Below are positions 36,129-45,323 of a stretch of 64,000 nt of DNA, one piece after another (within the stretch, counting starts at the first letter, position 1; each line of letters opens with the position of its first letter). Origin of the DNA: Gammaproteobacteria bacterium. Lineage in GTDB: Bacteria; Pseudomonadota; Gammaproteobacteria; Pseudomonadales; Azotimanducaceae. Location of the stretch: contig DUBB01000042.1 in NCBI GenBank assembly GCA_012960535.1, forward strand, positions 14,735 to 78,734, in the 5' to 3' direction. The translations under genes and the position numbers were made by a program. The notes under the pieces are model-generated. The model was not told where the DNA came from. It saw only the letters and a program-made list of their open reading frames with translations, and ran no database searches.

Positions 36129-37163
36129 TCATTCTACAAGTGCCTTATTGATAGGCCTCTGCGATGCTTCGAAGATCTGTATCAGAAGCGACTCGAGCAA
36201 CTGTTCCTGATTCGGGTTGCCTGTGCCTATCAACAATCTCCTGGCCAAAACAACCTGCTCGATAATCAATAACAACTGTTCCGCTGAGAAAATAGCTGAA
36301 AAAACAACTATGGTCTCTTCCAGAACGGGTGAAAGTCCGCCCCCGGACAATTCATATATATAGCGCCTCAGGCATTCCGACAACAACCAGTAAAGCAGAT
36401 CATAGATGTCCTGAGGATGCTTTTTATCCAGAGCTTGCTTCGCAGCCAGCACTGGATTGATTTTATTGTTAACAAGTTGCGTCATCAGCGCCAGTAATTC
36501 AGTCTGTCCTTGGCTACGTCCATCCCTTAGCAATTCAAATGCACTCAGAGGACTACCCGCAGCCAAATGCAGAGCGGTCTGAAGCTCAGTCACACCTGAA
36601 ACAGGTAATACCTGCTTCAACCAGGCCAGTGCCTGATCCCGCCCGGGCCGCAATACCGATACCTGCTGGCAACGGCTGCGTATGGTGGCCAACAGCCCAG
36701 CCGGAATAGCACTCACCAGGATAAAAAAGGTGTCTGCAGCAGGCTCTTCCAGTATTTTCAGCAAGGCATTAGCCGCATTCAGGTTCATTCGTTCTGCCGG
36801 CTCAATAACTGCGACCTTTATACCGCCCTGTCGCGCTGTCTGGTTTGCCCAACCCACCAGCTGCCTGATCTGATCAATTTTTATCTGTAACGAGTCTTCC
36901 GGTTGTATCCATCTCAAGTCTGAGTGGGAGCCCGCCATAACAAGCCTGCAACTACTACATTGACCGCAGGCTACAGCACCTTCCTGCCTGCAAAGCAGGG
37001 CAAACGCTAATGATTTAGCCAGATGCGCCTTACCGATTCCAGCGGGCCCTCCCATCAACAGGCTGTGCGCTAAGCCAGTGTCGGTCTTCAACCGGACCAA
37101 CTTTTCCTGGATTAATTGCTGCCAGGGTAGCGGCGTTGCCTGGTTAAGCAGAACATCACTCAC
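36129..37163 (-). CDS. holB: DNA polymerase III delta' subunit
   Basis: 344 residues. AAA+ fold with GGPAGIGKAHLAKSLAFALLC, the zinc-binding CGQCSSC loop, and NAANALLKILEEPAADTFFIL (sensor/SRC-like region) as in clamp-loader subunits. Part of the gamma complex that loads the beta clamp. Overlaps tmk by 8 bp, consistent with coupling. Confidence 0.9.
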   Translation of the reverse strand: MSDVLLNQATPLPWQQLIQEKLVRLKTDTGLAHSLLMGGPAGIGKAHLAKSLAFALLCRQEGAVACGQCSSCRLVMAGSHSDLRWIQPEDSLQIKIDQIRQLVGWANQTARQGGIKVAVIEPAERMNLNAANALLKILEEPAADTFFILVSAIPAGLLATIRSRCQQVSVLRPGRDQALAWLKQVLPVSGVTELQTALHLAAGSPLSAFELLRDGRSQGQTELLALMTQLVNNKINPVLAAKQALDKKHPQDIYDLLYWLLSECLRRYIYELSGGGLSPVLEETIVVFSAIFSAEQLLLIIEQVVLARRLLIGTGNPNQEQLLESLLIQIFEASQRPINKALVE

Positions 37164-37788
37164 CGCCGCCCACCCCTATGTCAGCCAGCCAAACAGCGAT
37201 TTCTGCCTGGACTTCCGATATAGAAGGTTTGGCGCTGACAATTGTGGTCCGCTTAGACAGGCCGGCTCGCGCCAGGAAGGTAGATCTAACTCTCTCAAAA
37301 AAGGCCACGTTTTCAGACTCAAACCGATCTTTTTCCCCTACCCTTGCAGCTCGCTTCAACCCCTCTACTACATCCAGATCAAGCAGTAGGGTATGGTCGG
37401 GGCTGAATCCCTCTAAGGTCAGCGCTTCCGCAGCAGAAATGAGGTCCATGGATAATTGCCTGCCACCCCCTTGATAGGCATAAGTTGAATCGGTAAAACG
37501 ATCACAGACCACCCAGACACCTGCCTTCAGGGCAGGCTTGATAACTTCATGAACATGTTGTGCTCTGGCTGCAAACAACAGACTCAATTCGGTTATGGGT
37601 GATAAATCAGTTAACCTTTTATCGAGCAGGATGTCGCGGATGAGTTCCCCACAAACCGTACCGCCAGGTTCCCTGGTAGTAACGGTGGCAATCTGATGGT
37701 GCTCAAGAAATTCACAGATAAAACTCATGCTTGACGACTTGCCAACACCTTCTACCCCTTCAACCGTCAAGAATTTACCCGTTAGCAC
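37156..37788 (-). CDS. tmk: Thymidylate kinase
   Basis: 210 residues. P-loop EGVEGVGKSSSM, the DR(F/Y) motif in VVCDRFTDSTYAYQGGGRQ, and a LID-region. Phosphorylates dTMP to dTDP. Between mltG and holB, its conserved place. Confidence 0.93.
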   Translation of the reverse strand: MLTGKFLTVEGVEGVGKSSSMSFICEFLEHHQIATVTTREPGGTVCGELIRDILLDKRLTDLSPITELSLLFAARAQHVHEVIKPALKAGVWVVCDRFTDSTYAYQGGGRQLSMDLISAAEALTLEGFSPDHTLLLDLDVVEGLKRAARVGEKDRFESENVAFFERVRSTFLARAGLSKRTTIVSAKPSISEVQAEIAVWLADIGVGGGE

Positions 37789-37803
37789 AACCTCTCCTCG
37801 TGT

Positions 37804-38811
37804 TTAGTTACCCATCTGATACAACCGTACAGCTCGATTGTGGGCTTGTAGTGTTCTGGAAAACTCGCTCGAACCATCACCCCGGGCAACAAAGTAAAGA
37901 TAATCCGTCAGCGCAGGATGCATCACCGAATTGATCGATTCCTGACCGGGCATGCTGATGGGCGTAGGCGGTAACCCTTTGTGAACATACGTATTATGCG
38001 CAGTATCACCTAAAAGGTCTGCTCTCACCAGATTGCCGTCATATTCTTTACCCAAGCCATAAATAACGGTGGGGTCTGACTGCAAGCGCATACCGCGTTT
38101 TAATCGGTTCAGGAACACTGCTGCGATATTGGTGCGATCAGTCAAACGACCCGTTTCCTTCTCGATCATTGAGGCGAGAATTAAGCTCTCATAGCGCGAC
38201 AACTGCGTTTGCTGCTGATCACGCTTTAGCCAGGCCACTTCAAGCTGGCCGAGCATCGCTTTGTGCGCGCGTTGCAGCAAGTCAAGATCAGAATCTCCTG
38301 CCGAATAAAAATAAGTGTCTGGAAAGAACCAGCCTTCTGGATTGGAGCCCGTCAGGGATTCATCGAGTCGAACTCGCTGCATAATTTCGGTATCGGTCAG
38401 ACCAGCAGAATCTGCCCGAATCTGCGCCTGTTTACGCAGATGGATGCGCCATTGAGCAAACGTCCAGCCCTCCAGGAAGGTCACGTTTCTCTGCACTGTG
38501 TCCCCCTTTCTCAGGACTGCCAGCAATTGAATCGCATTAAAATCATCTTCGACCGCATATTCACCCGCCAGGATGGGTCCCTGGAAAGCCGTAAGGCGGG
38601 CGATTAGCAGGAACATCCAGTCCGGAATCTGAAGATGGTGTTCGCTGAGATTACTGGTAAGCCTATAAAGACTGGTTCCAGGCGTTATCTGCAGGGTTTG
38701 TATTCCACTGAAATTCAACGGCTGGTAAGCCGCTCTTACGAACCCCATAACAGCCAGGGAAACCACCACCAGGCCTATAAGCAGTAGTCGATATTTATGA
38801 TATTTATTCAT
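37804..38811 (-). CDS. mltG: Endolytic murein transglycosylase
   Basis: 335 residues. One N-terminal membrane helix (about 8-26), a LysM-like domain, and the YceG core with the catalytic Glu in LILASMIEKETG, then DPTVIYGLG, LPPTPISMPGQESI and YLYFVARGDGSSEFS. Cleaves nascent glycan strands and ends their polymerisation at the outer face of the inner membrane. The pabC gene usually between fabF and mltG is absent. Confidence 0.93.
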   Translation of the reverse strand: MNKYHKYRLLLIGLVVVSLAVMGFVRAAYQPLNFSGIQTLQITPGTSLYRLTSNLSEHHLQIPDWMFLLIARLTAFQGPILAGEYAVEDDFNAIQLLAVLRKGDTVQRNVTFLEGWTFAQWRIHLRKQAQIRADSAGLTDTEIMQRVRLDESLTGSNPEGWFFPDTYFYSAGDSDLDLLQRAHKAMLGQLEVAWLKRDQQQTQLSRYESLILASMIEKETGRLTDRTNIAAVFLNRLKRGMRLQSDPTVIYGLGKEYDGNLVRADLLGDTAHNTYVHKGLPPTPISMPGQESINSVMHPALTDYLYFVARGDGSSEFSRTLQAHNRAVRLYQMGN

Positions 38812-38885
38812 CGCAGGTCGACAAAGCTGAGTACAGATTCACATCATACTGCAAGCCAGAGGCAGATAAACGGTTAAGGAAAAGT

Positions 38886-40127
38886 TTAACTCAGCTTTCT
38901 AAAGATAAGCGAACCATTGGTCCCGCCAAAACCGAAGGAGTTACTCAGAGCACAGTCAATATCAACTTCCTGAGCATGATGTGGCACGTAATCAAGATCA
39001 CAGCCTTCACCTGGATTATCGAGGTTGATCGTTGGTGGAGCAATACTGTTGACCATCGCAAGGATTGATATGACCGCTTCAATAGAGCCGGCCGCGCCAA
39101 GCGCGTGGCCGGTCATGGACTTTGTTGAACTGATCTTGGTCGCACCTGCGTGCTGCTCAAACACCGCCTTAATGGCCACTGTTTCCGCGATATCACCTAG
39201 TGGCGTTGATGTACCATGCGCGTTTATGTAGTCAATATCTGAAGGATTTAAACTGGCATCCTGCAACGCATTTCGCATGGAGCGTGCTGCCCCAGCGCCG
39301 TTTTCTGCCGGAGAGGTCATATGACTGGCATCAGCACTCATGCCAAAACCGACAATTTCACAATAAATGTTCGCGCCCCTAGCGCGGGCATGCTCGTATT
39401 CTTCCAGCACCAACACCGCTGCGCCATCACTCAGCACGAAACCATCACGATCTTTATCCCAGGGTCGGCTAGCTGACTCGGGATCATCATTCCTTGTGGA
39501 CAGGGCTTTCATCGAGGCGAAGCCAGCTAGGGTTGTTGGAGCAGTCGATTTCTCTGCACCACCTGCCAGCATCACGTCAGCATCGTCATAGGCAATCATT
39601 CTTGCCGCCAGGCCAATGTTGTGTGCACCCGTCGTACAAGCTGTGGTGACGGCTATATTAGGTCCTTGCAGGCCGTATTTAATCGATAGATGTCCGGCAA
39701 TCATATTAATTATGCTGGATGGAACGAAGAACGGCGAGACTTTGCCTGGTCCGCGTTTCAACAGAACCTCGTGGCAGGTTTCAATCGTGGTAATTCCGCC
39801 TATCCCGGAGCCCACCGCCACGCCGGCCCTGTGCCTGTTCGCATCGCTTATTTCTATGCCAGAGTCAGCCATAGCCTGTATTCCGGCCACCATCCCGTAT
39901 TGAATAAAGCCATCCATGCGGCGTGCCTCCTTGCGAGGCAAATACGCATCTAAATCAAAATCCGGGACTGCGCCACCAAACCTGACTGAAAAATCTTCAG
40001 TATCAAACAATGAAATAGGGGCAATGCCGCTCTTTGAAGCTAGCAAACCTGACCAGGTTGACTGAACCGTTGCTCCCAGGCAAGTCAACATGCCAAGCCC
40101 GGTTACGACTACTCTGCGCTTAGCCAC
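38886..40127 (-). CDS. fabF: 3-oxoacyl-ACP synthase II
   Basis: 413 residues. [13 protein letters not shown] start, Cys-His-His triad in [23 protein letters not shown] and [13 protein letters not shown], and [11 protein letters not shown] end. Elongates acyl-ACPs, notably palmitoleoyl-ACP. Separated from acpP by a terminator. Confidence 0.95.
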   Translation of the reverse strand: MAKRRVVVTGLGMLTCLGATVQSTWSGLLASKSGIAPISLFDTEDFSVRFGGAVPDFDLDAYLPRKEARRMDGFIQYGMVAGIQAMADSGIEISDANRHRAGVAVGSGIGGITTIETCHEVLLKRGPGKVSPFFVPSSIINMIAGHLSIKYGLQGPNIAVTTACTTGAHNIGLAARMIAYDDADVMLAGGAEKSTAPTTLAGFASMKALSTRNDDPESASRPWDKDRDGFVLSDGAAVLVLEEYEHARARGANIYCEIVGFGMSADASHMTSPAENGAGAARSMRNALQDASLNPSDIDYINAHGTSTPLGDIAETVAIKAVFEQHAGATKISSTKSMTGHALGAAGSIEAVISILAMVNSIAPPTINLDNPGEGCDLDYVPHHAQEVDIDCALSNSFGFGGTNGSLIFRKLS

Positions 40128-40180
40128 AACTCAATCCCTCAGAGAAATTCAAAAATATTCTACCGCTTGCTTGTCAACGC

Positions 40181-40218
40181 AAAACAAAACGGCCGCGGTT
40201 GGAAGAACCAATGCGGCC
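40181..40218 (-). terminator. Rho-independent terminator between acpP and fabF
   Basis: On the minus strand GGCCGC-A-TTGG-TTCTT-CCAA-CC-GCGGCC forms a GC-rich stem with a small bulge, followed by GTTTTGTTTT. It starts 24 bp after the acpP stop and probably makes acpP mRNA more abundant than fabF mRNA by partial termination. Confidence 0.85.
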
Positions 40219-40241
40219 TGTTTTCCTGCGGAGAATCTGGT

Positions 40242-40475
40242 TTAGGTATGTGCTTCGATGTAATCTACTGCTTCTTTTACGGTGGTGATTTTCTCGGCTT
40301 CCTCATCAGGAATTTCAGTTTCAAATTCCTCTTCCAGGGCCATGACTAACTCCACTGTGTCAAGAGAATCAGCACCCAAATCTTCAACGAAGGACGCTTC
40401 GGGAGAGACTTCATCCTCTTTTACCCCTAGTTGTTCACATACTAGCTTAGTTACTCTTTCAACGATTGTGCTCAT
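40242..40475 (-). CDS. acpP: Acyl carrier protein
   Basis: 77 residues, very acidic. The phosphopantetheine serine is S37 in [21 protein letters not shown], the standard ACP motif. Carries acyl chains for fatty acid and lipid A synthesis. Between fabG and fabF as usual. Confidence 0.97.
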   Translation of the reverse strand: MSTIVERVTKLVCEQLGVKEDEVSPEASFVEDLGADSLDTVELVMALEEEFETEIPDEEAEKITTVKEAVDYIEAHT

Positions 40476-40598
40476 ATTCAGGTACTCTCCTACAGATTAT
40501 TTGTCACGCTTGGTCAGTTTAATGAATTGCCTGCCTGCTTCCAAGTTTAATTATTACTTTCAACTTGATCCAGGAAGGCGCCTTCGGGCAGACAATTG

Positions 40599-41318
40599 TC
40601 AGCCCATATATAAGCCGCCATTAATGTGTATCGTCTCACCATTAATGTATGCCGCTTGCTCACTCACTAGATAGTCCACGAGGCCAGCTACTTCTTCGGG
40701 GCTACCGAGGCGCCCAGCAGGCACCCGTTCTAATAATTTTGCTTGTTGCGATTCATTTAAGGACCTGGTCATATCGGTATCAATGAATCCGGGTGCAACC
40801 GCATTTACGGTAATGTTCCGGCTGGCAATTTCAGCAGCTAATGCTCTGCAGAAACCTTCCATCCCTGCTTTGGCAGCCGCATAATTTATCTGGCCTGGAT
40901 TACCCATGCTGCCGACAACAGAGCTTATGTTAACGATCCGCCCCCATCGGGCTTTGGTCATGCCTCTTAGTAATCCCCTGGAAAGGTGAAATACGCTGGA
41001 TAAATTGGTATCAATCACGCTCTGCCATTCCTCGGGCTTCATACGCAGCGCGATATTGTCTTTGGTAATACCCGCATTGTTTACCAGTATCTGTGGCACC
41101 CGTTGCTCGCGTTTAAGCTCATCCAGAAATTCACTGATAGCTTGCTGTGTACTAATGTTGAGCACAAAACCTTGACCGCCAGCACCCAGTAGACGGCTGA
41201 TTGATTCGGCGCCAGTTTGAGTGGTTGCCGTGCCTATAACCTCATGGCCGCTTTCTATAAGCCGTAGCGCGATCGCTTTGCCAATTCCTCGAGAGGCGCC
41301 AGTTACAACGGCTAACAT
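40599..41318 (-). CDS. fabG: 3-oxoacyl-ACP reductase
   Basis: 239 residues from the ATG at 41318, whose bases overlap the fabD stop (TGATG), preferred over an in-frame start five codons earlier. SDR fold: TGASRGIGKA cofactor loop, NNAG, catalytic S in NISSVVG and Y-x3-K in YAAAKAG. NADPH-dependent reduction of 3-oxoacyl-ACP. Confidence 0.95.
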   Translation of the reverse strand: MLAVVTGASRGIGKAIALRLIESGHEVIGTATTQTGAESISRLLGAGGQGFVLNISTQQAISEFLDELKREQRVPQILVNNAGITKDNIALRMKPEEWQSVIDTNLSSVFHLSRGLLRGMTKARWGRIVNISSVVGSMGNPGQINYAAAKAGMEGFCRALAAEIASRNITVNAVAPGFIDTDMTRSLNESQQAKLLERVPAGRLGSPEEVAGLVDYLVSEQAAYINGETIHINGGLYMG

Positions 41319-42235
41319 CAGAGAGCGCCCCAAAGCGCTGCAACATCAGCAACTGAAGCCAGGTTATGCGTATCCATATCCCTTGAAATTCTCCGATTCA
41401 GGCCCGTTAATACTTTACCCGGTCCGCACTCAATCATTGCAGTCACTCCCAGCTGGCCCATATGCTCCACACATTCGGTCCAACGCACAGCACAAGACAT
41501 CTGCTTCACAAGGTTTCGTTTTATTAAACCCGGATCAGCGCAGACCTGCGCTGTCACATTCTGGATGACCGGGATTTCAGGCGACGAAAATGTCACCTCA
41601 CTCAGTGCCTGCTCGAGTTTTTCAGCAGCTGGAGCCATAAGAGAACAATGAAAAGGGGCACTCACAGGCAATGCAATAACGCGCTTGGCGCCAGCTTTCT
41701 GGCAGGCCTCGGCTGCAGCTGCCACTGCCTCATTGCTACCTGAGATAACGACCTGGCCAGGTGCATTAAAATTAGCTGCTTCAACTGTACCTTCGGAGGT
41801 CTGCTCACAGATCGCCCTGATTTGACTATCCTTTAAACCCATGATGACCGTCATCCCGCCCTCACCCACAGGAACTGCAGACTGCATTAACTGACCTCGC
41901 AGACGGACCAGTTGTACAGCATCTTGCAAACTCAATACAGAACTTGCCACCAGGGCAGCATATTCGCCGAGACTATGACCGGCCAGATAATCTGCCGAAC
42001 CACCCCTGTTCTGCCATAGCTGCCACAGAGCGACCGAGGCCGTCAACAAAGCCGGCTGCGTATATTCAGTCTGATTCAGCTGACTCTCGGGGTCTTCCTG
42101 TATCAAACGCCACAGATCATAACCAAGCACTTCTGAGGCAAGCTTGAACGTGCCAGCAACTGCCTGCTTCGAGTCGAGCAGCATGCCGACCTTTTGCGAG
42201 CCCTGTCCTGGAAACACAAATGCTTTCATTTTCAT
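41318..42235 (-). CDS. fabD: Malonyl-CoA:ACP transacylase
   Basis: 305 residues. VFPGQGSQKVGM at the N terminus, nucleophile GHSLGEYAALV, catalytic histidine in SAPFHCSLM. Charges ACP with malonate. Start may be either of two ATGs (42235, 42229). Directly preceded by rpmF rather than plsX/fabH. Confidence 0.95.
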   Translation of the reverse strand: MKMKAFVFPGQGSQKVGMLLDSKQAVAGTFKLASEVLGYDLWRLIQEDPESQLNQTEYTQPALLTASVALWQLWQNRGGSADYLAGHSLGEYAALVASSVLSLQDAVQLVRLRGQLMQSAVPVGEGGMTVIMGLKDSQIRAICEQTSEGTVEAANFNAPGQVVISGSNEAVAAAAEACQKAGAKRVIALPVSAPFHCSLMAPAAEKLEQALSEVTFSSPEIPVIQNVTAQVCADPGLIKRNLVKQMSCAVRWTECVEHMGQLGVTAMIECGPGKVLTGLNRRISRDMDTHNLASVADVAALWGAL

Positions 42236-42302
42236 GAGATGGTAATAAGTCCTTCAGATATCAGCAGCATAAACACGCTGCCGCTGAACCAAAATCAATA
42301 AC

Positions 42303-42488
42303 CTATTCTTCAGTATCTTTATCATGAACCACCTTGGTTCCTCGATAGAAACCATCAGCAGATACATGATGACGCCTATGCGTTTCACCCGTTGTAGGAT
42401 CTTCTGAAAGCGTGGGTCCTTTGAGTGAATCATGTGACCTACGCATACCTCGACGTGCACGTGTTACCTTGCTTTTTTGAACGGCCAT
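42303..42488 (-). CDS. rpmF: 50S ribosomal protein L32
   Basis: 61 residues: [20 protein letters not shown] followed by [20 protein letters not shown] and a YRGTKVV tail, the full L32 pattern of gammaproteobacteria. A shorter frame in another phase over the same bases is a shadow. Sits between yceD and fabD as in relatives, minus plsX. Confidence 0.96.
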   Translation of the reverse strand: MAVQKSKVTRARRGMRRSHDSLKGPTLSEDPTTGETHRRHHVSADGFYRGTKVVHDKDTEE

Positions 42489-42491
42489 GGG

Positions 42492-43127
42492 CTACTCCTT
42501 ATGCAATCCTGTTAATTTTTTCAATTCTGCGAAAGGACGGTGTGTATCCTGCTTAACACCACTGTCCCTGCTAATTTTCTGGTTTATTTCTTGTTCAGAA
42601 GAGCTATCGGTTGAGTCTGTGCCTCTGCCTTCCACCAAATTCTGCTCGTCTGCTACTGCATTGGGTATTACCTCACTACAACGGCTGTGCTTAGGTGACA
42701 TCGGCAGTTCTAAAATCAGACTGTCCTCGAGCAGTTCAACCACATCCAGCAGATCATCACTTGATACGCTCTGCCCATCCTCATTTTCATCCAGGCCAGC
42801 CATCTCCTTGTCTGTCCGAACGATAGTGGTCATTATAGATGAAACCAGCTCTATTCGAACTACATTCAAACAGCGTTGACAGGGCAACTCCAGGCTCCAT
42901 CTGGCCCAGCCCTTCACCTTGGGTCTGGCATCTTCTCCTCGATAAAACTCAAGCTGAGCTTCTATACAATCTTGCGCGTTTACCTGTATGGCTCCATCAT
43001 GCCGTTGTTCCTGCACAATTGCACTGAGTCGCAAAAATGAACCCAACTGCATACTACCCGTCAGGATAACTTGTTTCGCCACTAAATTAGCGAAGCGTAC
43101 ACGCTTTGGCAGCGGCTCTGATAACAT
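42492..43127 (-). CDS. yceD: YceD/DUF177 family 23S rRNA accumulation protein
   Basis: 211 residues. The conserved core GWARWSLELPCQRCLNVV with its CxxC pair lies about residues 77-94, then an acidic stretch and an unusually long polar C terminus. Required for proper 23S rRNA levels in E. coli and plant plastids. 3 bp upstream of rpmF, the conserved pair. Confidence 0.85.
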   Translation of the reverse strand: MLSEPLPKRVRFANLVAKQVILTGSMQLGSFLRLSAIVQEQRHDGAIQVNAQDCIEAQLEFYRGEDARPKVKGWARWSLELPCQRCLNVVRIELVSSIMTTIVRTDKEMAGLDENEDGQSVSSDDLLDVVELLEDSLILELPMSPKHSRCSEVIPNAVADEQNLVEGRGTDSTDSSSEQEINQKISRDSGVKQDTHRPFAELKKLTGLHKE

Positions 43128-43212
43128 AACGGGCGCATCTTAGGCAGGTTGATCGCCACTGTCAAAGTAAAAATGCGTAAATCTAAACCTGATGGAACTC
43201 CAAAAATAGACT

Positions 43213-43815
43213 ATGGCACCGCAATTAATACTGGCATCGACCTCTCGATATCGCGCTAAACTGCTCGACACAATTCAAATCCCCTATCGAGCGATTTCTC
43301 CTGACTATGATGAACCACCCTTAGCCGGAGAATCCCCACAGGCAAGATCCAGTCGCCATGCCGAGGCTAAAGCAAAAAGCGTAGCCACATCGGCGAATGA
43401 CCTGATAACACCCGAATCCATCGTCATTGGCTCAGATCAGGTTGCTTTTTTAGGCTCAACCATGCTCGGTAAACCGCTAACCAGGCAAGCGGCTGTTGAT
43501 CAGTTGACTGCAACCTCGGGTAAATGGCTCGCTTACGTCACTGCTGTGTGCCTGTACCGAGACCGAAAGAAGATCTGGCAAGGTCGTGAACGGTTTGATA
43601 TTAAATTCAGATCACTCACAGCCAAAAAAATAAACTGGTATGTCGATCTAGATCAGCCCCTGGATTGCGCCGGCAGTATCAAAGCAGAAGGCCTGGGCCT
43701 CTGTCTGATCAAGCAGATGCGAGGTAGAGACATCAATACGCTCTATGGACTGCCTATCATCATGCTGATGGATGCCCTGGAGGACCTGGGCATAGCCTTC
43801 GAATCCCTGCTCTGA
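43213..43815 (+). CDS. Maf-family nucleotide pyrophosphatase (YceF-like)
   Basis: 200 residues. LASTSRYRAKLLD (Maf motif 1), SPDYDEPPL, VIGSDQVAFL, and LGKPLTRQAAVDQL. The SPDYDE context fits the YceF subfamily (hydrolysis of m7GTP) rather than the dTTP/UTP type. Normally near yceD, as here, but divergent. Confidence 0.87.
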   Translation: MAPQLILASTSRYRAKLLDTIQIPYRAISPDYDEPPLAGESPQARSSRHAEAKAKSVATSANDLITPESIVIGSDQVAFLGSTMLGKPLTRQAAVDQLTATSGKWLAYVTAVCLYRDRKKIWQGRERFDIKFRSLTAKKINWYVDLDQPLDCAGSIKAEGLGLCLIKQMRGRDINTLYGLPIIMLMDALEDLGIAFESLL

Positions 43816-43875
43816 ACAGGCCTCTGCAAGCACCCTCAATGGAAAGCTCTATGAGATCGGCAGCATGGCCCGGTT

Positions 43876-44835
43876 TCAGCTGAAAAAACGCTTTGCGAAG
43901 CGATCCATCTGAGCATCCAACTTCGATTCAACCCAGAATCCTTCCAGATCATCTGCCTTTGGCTTGGCAATTGTAGCCAGGCCGAGGCTGCAGGCATGCA
44001 GCATCATTCTGGGTGCCTGTAAAGCTTTATCCCTGAGCTCATCACCGTACTTGCTGTCTCCTATCACCGGATATCCCTTATGTGCACAGTGAACGCGTAT
44101 CTGATGTGTTCTGCCTGTAACCGGTTGCGCTCGCAACCAACTGATACCGTCTCCCTGCGATAGCACAGAGAACTTTGTTTTGCAGCCTTTACCATCTGCG
44201 GCGACCCGACTAATGCGCTCACCGCTCTTTAACGTGTTCTTCTTTAACGGCGCAGTCACTTCTTTTATATTCGCTGACCAATTGCCGTGAACAAAGACAT
44301 CATAATATTTGTGCAACCGTGACTTATCATGTAATTCGAGTTGGATTTTCTTTAGAAAGCTTCTTTTCTTAGCTACCATTAAGCATCCAGACGTGGGCCG
44401 ATCTAGGCGATGAACCAGTTCAAGGAATGGCAGCTTTGGTCTGGCTGCGCGCAACGCTTCTATCACCCCAAAAGACAGACCGCTGCCGCCATGCACAGCC
44501 ATGCCGGCTGGCTTGTCAACAATGAGCATCAGTTCATTTTCAAAAATAATGGATTTTTCAATTTCCAGAAATTCAAAATTACCAATCGCATCGGAAGCCG
44601 CCATACGCACTGGCGGAATTCGAATATTATCACCGTCAGCTATCCTGCTATCAGGCTTGGCCCTGCCACCATTGATTCTGACTTCGCCTTTTCTGATCAT
44701 CCGGTAAATACGGGTTTTCGGAACACCTTTCAGATTAGTAATGAGGAAATTATCAATCCTCTGACCTGAATAACCCTCTGGAATCGTCACTATTTGCGCC
44801 TTGGGCGGGTCTACCTGCTTTATCAACTGAATCAT
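43876..44835 (-). CDS. rluC: 23S rRNA pseudouridine(955/2504/2580) synthase
   Basis: About 319 residues from the ATG at 44835; an in-frame GTG seven codons earlier is possible. N-terminal S4-like RNA-binding domain (GQRIDNFLI...GEVRINGGRAKPDSRI), then the catalytic loop VHRLDRPTSGCLMVAKK with the aspartate, and GRTHQIRVH. Divergent from rne, the same arrangement as in E. coli. Confidence 0.93.
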   Translation of the reverse strand: MIQLIKQVDPPKAQIVTIPEGYSGQRIDNFLITNLKGVPKTRIYRMIRKGEVRINGGRAKPDSRIADGDNIRIPPVRMAASDAIGNFEFLEIEKSIIFENELMLIVDKPAGMAVHGGSGLSFGVIEALRAARPKLPFLELVHRLDRPTSGCLMVAKKRSFLKKIQLELHDKSRLHKYYDVFVHGNWSANIKEVTAPLKKNTLKSGERISRVAADGKGCKTKFSVLSQGDGISWLRAQPVTGRTHQIRVHCAHKGYPVIGDSKYGDELRDKALQAPRMMLHACSLGLATIAKPKADDLEGFWVESKLDAQMDRFAKRFFS

Positions 44836-44978
44836 AATTTTGTACCCTGGCACCAATACCTGCTATTATGCAGCAACAGACGAGGTCCAAATACACAATT
44901 TACCTTCGTCTTACAACAAATCAGGTCAATCCAAGTGTATTCGACCCGGCGATTAAATCGTAAAAATTATATTATATT

Positions 44979-45007
44979 TTGACACTAAGCAGGCGACAGG
45001 ATAAATA
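44979..45007 (+). promoter_or_regulatory. Candidate rne promoter
   Basis: TTGACA (44979-44984), 17-bp spacer, TAAATA (45002-45007). It would give a 5' untranslated region of about 310 nt before rne, similar in scale to the long autoregulatory leader of E. coli rne. The AT-rich stretch just before it holds TATAAT-like sequence on the minus strand, probably for rluC. Confidence 0.6.
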
Positions 45008-45156
45008 AAAAAGAGTCGCTAAAATTAACGCGCGAGAAGAGTCGTGACGTGTATCGTCAAATCGATTTTCGACACAACAGAATTATTGCCTGATCTGGTC
45101 TTCCAGATTCTGGTAAACAAAAAGTTGAGCATATCCCAATCGCTCCTTCAAAACCT

Positions 45157-45184
45157 TAAAAGGAATATGTTAAAAGGAATATGA
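45157..45184. repeat. 14-bp perfect tandem duplication in the rne leader
   Basis: TTAAAAGGAATATG is repeated exactly (45157-45170 and 45171-45184), inside the presumed rne 5' UTR. Each copy contains AAGGA followed by ATATG, resembling a ribosome site. Confidence 0.75.
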
Positions 45185-45323
45185 TCGACATTTTAAACTA
45201 CGCACTGTTGCAGAGGAAAAGCGAACAGGACAAACCTGTTCTGCTACAAATGACAGTAAGAGGCTGATCACTAGATTTGCCGATACCATGTCGTGCCATG
45301 AGCGCATATAAACTGGTATCGTA

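Noticed and set aside
42254-42460. 68-codon minus-strand frame over rpmF
   Set aside because: Another phase of the L32 gene, which is unmistakable in its own frame.
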